From: Actinomycetota bacterium
GTDB taxonomy: Bacteria; Actinomycetota; Thermoleophilia; Solirubrobacterales; JACPNS01
Length of the DNA: 64,000 nucleotides
Assembly (NCBI GenBank): GCA_016213645.1
Contig: JACQZY010000006.1
Location: forward strand, 16,375 to 80,374
Direction: 5' to 3'
The notes under the pieces are model-generated. The model was not told the DNA's origin and did no database searches. It was given only the letters and a program-made list of their open reading frames with translations. Made by a program: the position numbers and the translations under genes. The first letter of the stretch is position 1; each line of letters opens with the position of its first letter. Of this stretch, positions 53,975 to 61,781 are shown one piece after another.

Positions 53975-54370
53975 CTACTTTCGCGGCGCGTCGCCGTTTT
54001 GCGCGGCCTTGGCGCGCCGGTCCGCTTCACGTTTCTGGCGCATTTTGAAAAGCGCGTTGTCCATGTAGTAGCCCATCGGAATGTACGCACCAAACATCAC
54101 GACCGTCATGAATATGGCCGGCGCCGGCTTCTGCTTCACGACAAGCAGCACGACCAGTAGGACCGCCGCCATCAACGCCGCGCGGATCGTTGCGCCCCGC
54201 CAGGTTGGCGGCTGATTTGCACGGGCGTAACGCTGTTGCTGGCGCCGTTGCAAGGTCTGCTGGCGCGCATCGGCGCGGGAACTCGGCCGCGAGGTCCGAC
54301 CGCGCGATTCGATCGTGCCGGCCTGAGTACCGCGGTGCTTGGTCTTGCGTTTGCGTTTGGCCTGTGCCAT
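53975..54370 (-). CDS. Small two-pass membrane protein with basic N-terminus
   Basis: A 131-residue protein of unknown role. Residues 1-58 are Arg/Lys/Gln-rich and probably disordered (MAQAKRKRKTKHRGTQAG at the start). Two membrane helices follow (IRAALMAAVLLVVLLVV, about 62-78, and PAIFMTVVMFGAYIPMGYYM, about 84-103), with a basic cytoplasmic tail. Both ends would be cytoplasmic by the positive-inside rule. It lies between the hydrolase (8 bp) and the FtcD-like gene (7 bp) on the same strand, so is probably cotranscribed with hisS and aspS. Confidence 0.75.
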   Translation of the reverse strand: MAQAKRKRKTKHRGTQAGTIESRGRTSRPSSRADARQQTLQRRQQQRYARANQPPTWRGATIRAALMAAVLLVVLLVVKQKPAPAIFMTVVMFGAYIPMGYYMDNALFKMRQKREADRRAKAAQNGDAPRK

Positions 54371-54377
54371 CGGGCCG

Positions 54378-55253
54378 TCAGCTTATCGCCAGTCCGGCGC
54401 GGCGCAGGGCGATCTCGAGTAGATGCCGCTGCGGGTCGAAGCCCGGCAATTCGATCTCGTCGGGAAAACCGTCAAACGCGGCGCGCGGCGCAAGGCCGAC
54501 CAGTTCCGCGCACGCCACCGCCGCACGCTCACGAACGAAATCGACGATTCGGGCTAGCGGCACAGTAAAGGGATCGTGAACGTTGCACGATACCTGCGCC
54601 CGCGATTTGGCGTCCAGCCAAAAACCGATCGCGCGCACTCCCGGCAATCCTCCACCGGATTCTCGCAGCTCGGCCGCGATTTCGCGAGCACGCTCAAGCG
54701 GTTCGCCGGGGGCGAGTTCCACGTTGAAGGCGACCATCGGCGGTCTGGCCGCCACCAGCGCGACGCCTGCCGAAGGGTGCGGCGCAGACGGGCCGAAGTC
54801 CGGCTTCAACGCGTTCGCGGCCAGTCGGCCGGTCAGCCCTTCCAGGCCGCCGGCGCGAAGTTCCGCGCGTTCGCGCCCGGCCGCGAGATCGCCGTAAAGA
54901 AACACCGGCACGCCAAGCTCATCACCGATCAGATGGCCGGCCAGCAGCGCCTCGGCACACGCCGCTCCTCGACGGTCCGGCGACAGATAAACCACCGGCG
55001 CAACATCAAGCGCACCGACGCGGGGATGCACACCCGAATGAGCCGAGAGATCTATGCGCTTAACCGCCGCAGCCGCGCCACGCGCGATCGCCCCCGCCAG
55101 TTCGCCCTGCTCGGAGACCAGTGTCAGCACCGTTCTGCCGTGATCGGCATCACGGTGGACGTCAAGAAGTATGGCGGGAGCAAATGCCGCCGCGACCTCT
55201 TCGATCAGCGCGACATCGACGCCCTCGGACACGTTCGGCACCGACATCAGCAT
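54378..55253 (-). CDS. ftcD: Glutamate formimidoyltransferase family protein (FtcD-like)
   Basis: A 291-residue protein matching the formiminotransferase half of FtcD: MLMSVPNVSEGVDVALIEEV, LLDVHRDADHGRTVLTLVSE, DLSAHSGVHPRVGALDVAPV with the catalytic-region His residues, and PMVAFNVELAPGEPLERARE. The cyclodeaminase half of animal FtcD is absent, as usual in bacteria. It could transfer a formimino group from histidine breakdown to tetrahydrofolate. No hut genes are nearby, so a folate-related role such as 5-formyl-THF handling is also possible. It is the first gene of the minus-strand block and is divergent from tRNA-Met (20 bp). Confidence 0.88.
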   Translation of the reverse strand: MLMSVPNVSEGVDVALIEEVAAAFAPAILLDVHRDADHGRTVLTLVSEQGELAGAIARGAAAAVKRIDLSAHSGVHPRVGALDVAPVVYLSPDRRGAACAEALLAGHLIGDELGVPVFLYGDLAAGRERAELRAGGLEGLTGRLAANALKPDFGPSAPHPSAGVALVAARPPMVAFNVELAPGEPLERAREIAAELRESGGGLPGVRAIGFWLDAKSRAQVSCNVHDPFTVPLARIVDFVRERAAVACAELVGLAPRAAFDGFPDEIELPGFDPQRHLLEIALRRAGLAIS

Positions 55254-55273
55254 TGGTAGGCTTCGACTTTCCC

Positions 55274-55347
55274 GGCGGGGTAGCTCAGTTGGTTAGAGCA
55301 GCGGAATCATAATCCGCGTGTCGGGGGTTCGAGTCCCTCCCCCGCTA
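55274..55347 (+). tRNA. tRNA-Met(CAT), elongator type
   Basis: Cloverleaf folded by hand: acceptor arm 55274-55280 with 55340-55346, U8-A9, D-stem GCTC/GAGC, anticodon stem GCGGA/TCCGC around loop ATCATAA (anticodon CAT), T-loop TTCGAGT with stem GGGGG/CCCTC, discriminator A at 55347. CCA is not encoded. The first acceptor pair is G1-U72 rather than a Watson-Crick pair. The rest matches actinobacterial elongator tRNA-Met. The initiator is excluded by the lack of three G-C pairs in the anticodon stem, and a lysidine tRNA-Ile(CAT) is less likely but not excluded. Confidence 0.93.
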
Positions 55348-55737
55348 TTTGCGGCCGGTTTCTTTCTAGTCGGCAAAAAGCCCGTTAATAAAGGGGTTCC
55401 GGGAAAACCTGGTGTCGCCGCCCTACGAATGTTCGTCCATTTTTCGGCCGTAGACCTCTAATTTCCGCATACACCGCCGATGGGATGGGTGCAGTTCCCC
55501 CCTCCGGCAGAGAAACGTCCATATTTCTGCCGCCTGCGAGCGAGGTGCTGGTCAACGTTGCGGAGGCGATGACCAGCACCTTCGTCATTCCAGGGCCTCG
55601 ACCGATGCGAAGTGCGTCGCTCAGAAATCACGCAAGGCGGACCATTGCCGACCGGTGGGGTTTCGACCCCACGAACGTCCGTCGAGATATTGGGCTTTTC
55701 ACTCACCGACGGTAGAAATGCGTCCGATGCGGTCGGC
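55348..55737 (+). other. 390-bp hairpin-rich leader between tRNA-Met and the GGDEF gene
   Basis: Contains three clear inverted repeats: CGGCAG/CTGCCG with inner AAA/TTT (55505-55532), a perfect 12-bp stem AGGTGCTGGTCA/TGACCAGCACCT with a 15-base loop (55543-55581), and GTGGGGT-TTCG-ACCCCAC, a 7-bp stem with a UUCG tetraloop (55655-55672). A possible sigma-28-like -10, GCCGATGG (55476-55483), has a poor -35. No protein-coding frame is convincing. A short minus-strand frame (55385-55588) was rejected. Confidence 0.55.
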
Positions 55738-57987
55738 ATGAGACTTTTGCACCGCCGCGCTCCACGACAGAACTCGTCAACCGCCGGCGCCCCATCGGCG
55801 CCGGCGGTCAACGAGCCCGCGACGACTACAGAGGAAATCGACTTCGAACGCTTTGAGGGCATCGGCGTTCCCGCGCGAATTGCCTGGATGGCGTCGGCCG
55901 TGCTTTACGGAACGGCAAGCATGACATTTGGAGCACTTGCGCTCGCGACGACTTTGATCCCGCGCGAACTCGCGTATTTCGCTGCTTTCGGCACGCTGAT
56001 GTCTCTCCTCTGCCTGGTCGGCGCAAAACGATTCACAAACGCCTGGTGGGGCGGGCATTTTCGTTCCGCGACGGGCATGATGATCGTAATCGGCGGAGCA
56101 ATCGCGATCGGCGACGTCCACAGCGCGACATCGCTTGTGATGCTCTACCCGATGCTGGTGACGGCATACCTGTATGACGCACGGCGCTCGATCCCCTACG
56201 TGACCTTTGGCACGCTCTACTTCGCCACGACACTGATGGTCCTGGTTCCGGATCCCACCGCGCACGCGATTGCCACCGCGACCGTGATCGCCGGCATATC
56301 CGCCGTGGTCGTGCGATCGCAGCAGGAACTGCGTTCAGTCGTTTCGATCAACCGCGATCTCTCGGTGACCGACGCGCTGACCGGAGCCGCCAACGTGCGA
56401 CGGCTCCGTGAACAGTTGTCAAACGTCTTCGCCGAGGCCGGCCCGGATTCGCGGATCGCACTGTTTGCGATGGACCTGGATGACTTCAAACGCGTCAACG
56501 ACGAGTTCAGTCACACGCGAGGAGACTCGGTGCTGAAGGCCGTATCCGCGGAGATCGAAGGCGCCGTTGAGCCCGGCGATCTTGTCGCCCGTCGCGGCGG
56601 CGACGAGTTCGCGGTGCTCGTGCCGGACGCGCGCGACCGCGATCTTGACGCCCTGACGCAGCAGATTCGCGACGCGATCAGGCGCGCGCGCAACCGAATC
56701 TGCCCGGAAGTGAATCCAAACGGCAGCGTGGCTTTCGCGATTCACACCGACGGCGAGTCGGTTGACCAATTTCTTGAGCGCTGCGACGACGCCCTGCACG
56801 AGTCAAAGCTCGACGCGCATCCTGAACGGCGTTTCGGCGGCGACGTCATTCACCTGCACGACACGCGGCGGATCCGGGGCGGCCGAGTTGGCGACGCCGC
56901 GACAAGGGCGGATCACCGCGTCAGCAGCAGCGTCGACGCGATTTCCGAGGAATTGAATATGGCGCGGTCGATTCAGCACGCGCTGGGCACCGCTTCATCA
57001 TGGAACGTCTTCAGCATCCTGAGTTTCGCCTGTGGCCTGGCGATCGCCGGCGCAATGGCAACGCGTACCGGCGCCGAGCTGACCAGCCCGCTGCCGCTTG
57101 CCGCCGCGATCGGCCTATACGCCCTTGGCGGGCTGTCGATGCTCGCCGCGCGTTGCGAAGCCGGTCGCAACTGGATGCACTTGGCGCTCGTGACAATGCT
57201 GGCGCTAAACAGCGTCGTCGTGTGGTCGGCAGGGCCGTTGTCGGCGGCGCTCGCGGATCTCTTCATCGCCCCGGCGGTCTGCGCGGTGTACGCCTTCAGC
57301 TCGCGACTGCTGCTGCCGCACCTGGTCGCCGGACTTGGACTTTTTGTCGCGGCGCTCGCCCAATCGAACTACGAGTACACGGTGGCACGAGTTTCAGTGA
57401 CCGCCGTGATCATGCTCGTATTGGTCGGCATGCTCGCGAAGGCGCGCCGCGTAACTCACGAATTCACCGAGAACGCCGTTCGCCTGTCAACCGTGGACCC
57501 ACTCACCGGAGCCACAAATCTACGCGGCATGCGCCGAGGAGTGGCCGACGCGATCGAGCGCTGCGGTCGCGGTGGCCAGATTCTGGCGCTCGTGAGCGTG
57601 GACCTTGACGAGTTCAAACAGGTAAATGACGTTCACAGTCACACGCTGGGCGATCGCATGCTCGTAGATGTGGCGGCGGCGATGCGTACTGTCGCCCGCG
57701 AGCAGGACGTGGTTTCGCGTCGCGGCGGAGATGAGTTCGCCGTGATCTGCACGATCGAAGACGAGCACGAGATTCCGATCCTGTGCAAACGGCTCGGCGA
57801 CGCGATCGTCACGGCGCGCGCCAAGCTGACGTCGGGCCTGACCGTCTCCGCCAGTATCGGCAGCGTTGTTTGGCGCCGCGGTGAGGACGCCGACACCTTC
57901 CTCGCCCGCGCCGACGAAGAGCTGCACGGCGCCAAGGCCGACTCGCACGCGCGCCGCACGGGCGCGGTCGAACGTCATTCCGCCTAA
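55738..57987 (+). CDS. Diguanylate cyclase with duplicated membrane-GGDEF architecture
   Basis: A 749-residue membrane protein with two copies of the same layout. First half: about six membrane helices (about 45-190), then a GGDEF domain (DALTGAANVRRL, active site RRGGDEF near 285-291). Second half: about six more helices (about 420-570), then a second GGDEF domain (DPLTGATNLRGM, RRGGDEF near 661-667). Both carry the catalytic motif for making c-di-GMP from two GTP. The inhibitory RxxD site is present in the second (REQD) but is EPGD in the first, so only the second should feel product inhibition. No EAL domain. The ATG at 55738 is preferred over frames starting further upstream, whose sequence is not membrane- or family-like. 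Confidence 0.88.
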   Translation: MRLLHRRAPRQNSSTAGAPSAPAVNEPATTTEEIDFERFEGIGVPARIAWMASAVLYGTASMTFGALALATTLIPRELAYFAAFGTLMSLLCLVGAKRFTNAWWGGHFRSATGMMIVIGGAIAIGDVHSATSLVMLYPMLVTAYLYDARRSIPYVTFGTLYFATTLMVLVPDPTAHAIATATVIAGISAVVVRSQQELRSVVSINRDLSVTDALTGAANVRRLREQLSNVFAEAGPDSRIALFAMDLDDFKRVNDEFSHTRGDSVLKAVSAEIEGAVEPGDLVARRGGDEFAVLVPDARDRDLDALTQQIRDAIRRARNRICPEVNPNGSVAFAIHTDGESVDQFLERCDDALHESKLDAHPERRFGGDVIHLHDTRRIRGGRVGDAATRADHRVSSSVDAISEELNMARSIQHALGTASSWNVFSILSFACGLAIAGAMATRTGAELTSPLPLAAAIGLYALGGLSMLAARCEAGRNWMHLALVTMLALNSVVVWSAGPLSAALADLFIAPAVCAVYAFSSRLLLPHLVAGLGLFVAALAQSNYEYTVARVSVTAVIMLVLVGMLAKARRVTHEFTENAVRLSTVDPLTGATNLRGMRRGVADAIERCGRGGQILALVSVDLDEFKQVNDVHSHTLGDRMLVDVAAAMRTVAREQDVVSRRGGDEFAVICTIEDEHEIPILCKRLGDAIVTARAKLTSGLTVSASIGSVVWRRGEDADTFLARADEELHGAKADSHARRTGAVERHSA

Positions 57988-58013
57988 AGGGCTGTGCCGC
58001 CAGGGTACGCGCC

Positions 58014-58030
58014 CCTGGGATCGGCCCAGG
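58014..58030 (+). terminator. Weak hairpin after the GGDEF gene
   Basis: CCTGGG-N5-CCCAGG, a 6-bp stem 27 bp after the stop codon, without a T-run. It may end or punctuate the transcript before the ABC pair. Confidence 0.35.
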
Positions 58031-58102
58031 ACGCTTCGCTGACGCGGCTCCGGCGCCGCCGACCGGCAAGTCGCACCCGTTGCCAAAACTATTCTTTTTG
58101 AA

Positions 58103-59872
58103 GTGGGCAATTTCTGGCGTCTCCTCGGCTTCTTGCGGCCTTACCGATCGGGCGTGATCTGGTCGGTCACACTGGCGGCCGGGGCGATGGGCCTGGGTGC
58201 GCTGATCCCGCTCGCCGTCGGACACGCGATCGACGACATCTCTCGCGGCGATAAAGCATCGCTGCTGTGGTCGGTGGTGGCGGTCGCGGTGGCGGGACTA
58301 CTCCGCGGCGCGCTTTCAGTGTCGCGGCGGCTCGTCAGCGGCCGCGTGTCGCTGGGTGTGGAGCACGACGTGCGGCGGCGCATCTACCGCCATCTCCAGG
58401 ACCTGGAAATCGGCTTTTTTCACGATCAGCAGACCGGCCAGCTGATGTCGCGCGCGACGGTGGATCTGCAGTCTGTGAGATTTTTTCTCGGATACGGCCT
58501 CACGTTCATGCTGCAAAGCGCGTTGACGATCCTGATCTCGGCGGCGATCATGCTGGTGATTCAGCCCGACCTTGCTCTGCTGATCATGGCCACTACGCCG
58601 TTGATCGTCTACACCGCGGCGCGCTACGGCCGTCGGGCACGACCCGCCGTTCAAGAGGCCCAGCAGCGACTCGCGGAGCTGTCCGCGAACGCCGAAGAGG
58701 ACATCAGCGGAGTGCGCGTGATCAAGGCGTTCGCGCGCGAGCCGCAGCGGCTTGAGCGTTTTCGCGGCACCACTGAGCGTGTCTTCGAGCAGCAGGTGTA
58801 CAGCACTCGACTGTCCGCGTTCTACAGCCCTCTCCTGGGTTTTATCCCTTCGCTCGGATTGGCCGTGGTGCTGATCTACGGAGGCAACCAGGTGATCGAC
58901 GGCGTGCTGACGCTCGGACAGTTCACCGCTTTTTACTTCTACATGCTGATGCTGATCGGCCCGCTGCGCACGCTCGGCAATTCGCTTGGATCGGCGCAGC
59001 GCGCGACCGCGTCCGGCGCACGGATCTTTGAGATCCTTGACCGCGCGCCTCGTATCGAGTCGACGCCCGACGACGTGCCGATGCCGTCCGGCGGCGGCGC
59101 GGTGATGTTTGACGCAGTGGCGTTCAGCTACCCAGACGCCAAACGGCCCACCCTGCGCGACGTCAGCTTCAAGGTGCCGGCCGGCAAGACCGTCGCGATC
59201 GTCGGCGGCACCGGCGCGGGCAAGACCACGCTGGTTTCGCTTATCCCCCGGCTCTATGAGGTCTCAGCAGGTTCGATCACGGTGGACGGAGCAGACGTGC
59301 GCTCGATCGATCCTTACGAACTGCGACGCGAGATCGCCTTTGTGGCGGAGGACAGCTTTTTGTTTTCGGCGACGATCGCCGACAACATCGCCTATGCGCG
59401 CGACGACGTCACCGACGAGCAGATCGCTTTGGCGGCGCGGCGTGCTCAGATCGCGGATTTTGTGGAGTCGCTGCCCGACGGCTACGCCACGGTCGTAGGC
59501 GAACGCGGAATCACGCTTTCCGGCGGGCAGCGTCAACGCGTTGCGATCGCGCGAGCCCTGATCGCGGACCCACGGATCCTGATTCTTGACGACGCCACGT
59601 CCAGTGTGGACGCGCGCACCGAGGCCGAGATCAAACGCGCGCTTCGCGAGCTGATGCTCGGTCGCACCACGTTCGTGATCGCGCACCGGCTTTCCACGAT
59701 CTCGCTGGCCGACTTCATCGTCGTGCTCGAAGACGGCGCCGTTGCCGACGCCGGTACGCACGACGAACTGATGGACCGCTGCGAGACCTATGCCCAGCTC
59801 GCCGCCAAGGGCATGCCGGAAAGCGTGTTTCTGACGCGCAAAGAACCGACCGCGGAACCGGCGGGGTTGTGA
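58103..59872 (+). CDS. ABC exporter half-transporter, degenerate-site subunit
   Basis: A 589-residue type IV ABC exporter: six membrane helices (about 15-310) and a nucleotide-binding domain with Walker A GGTGAGKTT near 370, Q-loop, signature LSGGQRQRVAIARAL, Walker B ILILDDATSSVDART and switch VIAHRLSTIS. The catalytic glutamate after Walker B is Asp (LDDAT), while its signature is canonical. The next gene has the opposite pattern, so the two should form a heterodimer with one active and one degenerate ATP site, as in TM287/288 or BmrCD. GTG start at 58103. Substrate unknown: lipids or drugs are usual. Confidence 0.92.
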   Translation: MGNFWRLLGFLRPYRSGVIWSVTLAAGAMGLGALIPLAVGHAIDDISRGDKASLLWSVVAVAVAGLLRGALSVSRRLVSGRVSLGVEHDVRRRIYRHLQDLEIGFFHDQQTGQLMSRATVDLQSVRFFLGYGLTFMLQSALTILISAAIMLVIQPDLALLIMATTPLIVYTAARYGRRARPAVQEAQQRLAELSANAEEDISGVRVIKAFAREPQRLERFRGTTERVFEQQVYSTRLSAFYSPLLGFIPSLGLAVVLIYGGNQVIDGVLTLGQFTAFYFYMLMLIGPLRTLGNSLGSAQRATASGARIFEILDRAPRIESTPDDVPMPSGGGAVMFDAVAFSYPDAKRPTLRDVSFKVPAGKTVAIVGGTGAGKTTLVSLIPRLYEVSAGSITVDGADVRSIDPYELRREIAFVAEDSFLFSATIADNIAYARDDVTDEQIALAARRAQIADFVESLPDGYATVVGERGITLSGGQRQRVAIARALIADPRILILDDATSSVDARTEAEIKRALRELMLGRTTFVIAHRLSTISLADFIVVLEDGAVADAGTHDELMDRCETYAQLAAKGMPESVFLTRKEPTAEPAGL

Positions 59873-61743
59873 TGCTTGCGCGCGGTAAATCATTCATGGC
59901 CACGTGGCGCCGCCTACGCGCCGAAAAGGCCCGGGAGCGCCGCATTCGCGAGATGCTCTCGATGCTGCGCCCGTATCGCTGGCGCGTGCTGGCGATGTTC
60001 GCCGCCCTGACGGTGTCGATCGCCGCCGCGCTGGCTCCGCCAGCGCTGGCGAAGATCGCGATCGACCAGGGGATCGCTGAAAAAGACGCCGCGACGCTCG
60101 TGTTGGTGGTGGTGTTGTTCGTCGCGAGCGCGCTCGTGCTTTGGGCCTCAACGTACGTTCAGACATACCTGACCGGCTGGATCGGACAGCGGGTTCTACA
60201 GGACCTGCGAATTCGCGTCTTTGAGCATCTGCAACGACAATCGGCCGGCTATTACTCGCGACGGCGCACTGGCGTGCTGGTCAGCAGGTTGACAAACGAC
60301 GTTGAGGCGCTCGATCAGCTCGTCAGCAACGGCGCCGTCACGCTTTATCAATCGTCGGTGACCCTGATCGCGATGGTCGTGATTCTGACACTGCAGGACT
60401 GGCGGCTGGCGCTTGCGTGCTTTTCCGTGCTGCCGCTGATCGGGCTGGCGACGTTCGTCTTTCGCGTGATTTCAACTGACGTGTACCGAGCCACGCGCGA
60501 AAAGATCGCCGCGATCACGTCGTATTTGCAGGAGACGATCTCGGGCGTTCAAGTGGTGCGCGCCTACGGCCGCGAGCAGCAGCACGTGGACGAGTTCACC
60601 GAGCTCTCGGCGGCCAACCGCGACGCCAACATGCGATCGGTGTATCTGCACGCGACGTATTTTCCGGCCGTCGAGCTGATCTCGGCGCTGATGCTGGCGG
60701 TGATTTTGTTCTACGGCGGATACCGCGTGATCGGCGGCGAGATCCCGATCGGCGCGCTGGTGCTGTTCGCCGGTTATATGGACAACTTCTTCGACCCGAT
60801 CCGTCAGCTTTCGCAGGTCTACATGCAGTACCAGTCCGGCATGGCCGCATTGGACAAGATCTTTGACCTGCTCGCGGAGCAGCCGGACGTGGTGGACTCG
60901 TCATCTGCCTCGGAGATCGAGCCTCTGCGCGGCGAGGTCGAGCTCTCCGATGTGTGGTTTAGCTACGCCGCCGAGAGCGCAAAGGCGAGTGCCCAAACCG
61001 AGGGCGACGATGCGGATGCGCAGAGTGCTGAAGTTCGCGTCGCCGACGAGGACGAACGCTGGGCTCTGCGCGGCGTGAATCTACGTATCGCTCCAGGCGA
61101 AACCCTGGCGCTGGTTGGCGCGACCGGCGCGGGAAAGTCCACGCTGGCCAAGCTGGTGCCGCGATTTCACGATCCGCAGCGTGGCCGGGTGCTGATCGAC
61201 GGTCACGATCTACGTGACGTGACCACGTCGTCGCTGCGCCGCCAGCTTGGTTACGTGCCGCAGGAGGGCTATCTGTTTTCCGGGACCGTCGCGGAAAACA
61301 TCGAGTTCGGTCGCCCCGGGGCCACGCGAGCGATGATCGAACAGTCGGCCCGAGCCGTCGGCGCGTGGGACGCAATCGCGGCGCTCCCGGAGGGATTCGA
61401 CACCGTGGTGGGCGAACGCGGCAGCCACCTGTCCGCCGGCCAACGGCAACTCGTCGGCTTCGCGCGCGCGCTGCTCGGGGAACCGCGGCTGTTGATCCTG
61501 GACGAAGCCACCGCGAGCGTGGACGTGGGCACGGAACTGAAGATCGAATCCGGGCTGCGGCGACTGCTGGCCGGACGCACCGCGATCGTAATCGCGCACC
61601 GACTCTCAACGATCGTCAATGCCTCCCGTATCGCGGTGATCGACTCCGGCAGGATCGCGGAAGTCGGCACCCACGAGGACCTAATCGCCGCCGGCGGACT
61701 GTACGCGGATCTGTACGCGAACTGGCAGCAACAAGCGGCGTGA
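59872..61743 (+). CDS. ABC exporter half-transporter, catalytic-site subunit
   Basis: A 623-residue partner of the preceding gene, sharing one base with its stop. It has a basic N-terminus, six membrane helices (about 35-320) and a nucleotide-binding domain with Walker A GATGAGKST, Walker B LLILDEATASVDVGTE containing the catalytic Glu, and switch VIAHRLSTIV. Its signature is LSAGQRQLVGFARALL, with Ala for Gly. An acidic insert of about 30 residues (YAAESAKASAQTEGDDADAQ and on, about 364-396) sits between the A-loop and Walker A, which is unusual. The ATG at 59872 is taken. A GTG one codon earlier is possible. Confidence 0.92.
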   Translation: MLARGKSFMATWRRLRAEKARERRIREMLSMLRPYRWRVLAMFAALTVSIAAALAPPALAKIAIDQGIAEKDAATLVLVVVLFVASALVLWASTYVQTYLTGWIGQRVLQDLRIRVFEHLQRQSAGYYSRRRTGVLVSRLTNDVEALDQLVSNGAVTLYQSSVTLIAMVVILTLQDWRLALACFSVLPLIGLATFVFRVISTDVYRATREKIAAITSYLQETISGVQVVRAYGREQQHVDEFTELSAANRDANMRSVYLHATYFPAVELISALMLAVILFYGGYRVIGGEIPIGALVLFAGYMDNFFDPIRQLSQVYMQYQSGMAALDKIFDLLAEQPDVVDSSSASEIEPLRGEVELSDVWFSYAAESAKASAQTEGDDADAQSAEVRVADEDERWALRGVNLRIAPGETLALVGATGAGKSTLAKLVPRFHDPQRGRVLIDGHDLRDVTTSSLRRQLGYVPQEGYLFSGTVAENIEFGRPGATRAMIEQSARAVGAWDAIAALPEGFDTVVGERGSHLSAGQRQLVGFARALLGEPRLLILDEATASVDVGTELKIESGLRRLLAGRTAIVIAHRLSTIVNASRIAVIDSGRIAEVGTHEDLIAAGGLYADLYANWQQQAA

Positions 61744-61781
61744 CTGGCGGCGCACCCGCGACGGCCTGAGCCGTTTTTCGG

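Noticed and set aside
55385..55588. A 67-codon minus-strand frame with a weakly signal-peptide-like start between tRNA-Met and the GGDEF gene
   Set aside because: No ribosome binding site, no recognisable family, and it lies across a perfect inverted repeat that explains the open frame's composition. Structure seems the more likely constraint.
55610..55675. Possible c-di-GMP class I riboswitch before the diguanylate cyclase (TCACGCAAGGC stretch)
   Set aside because: The core ACGCAAAGC and the second-stem receptor are missing. Only a few bases match by chance.
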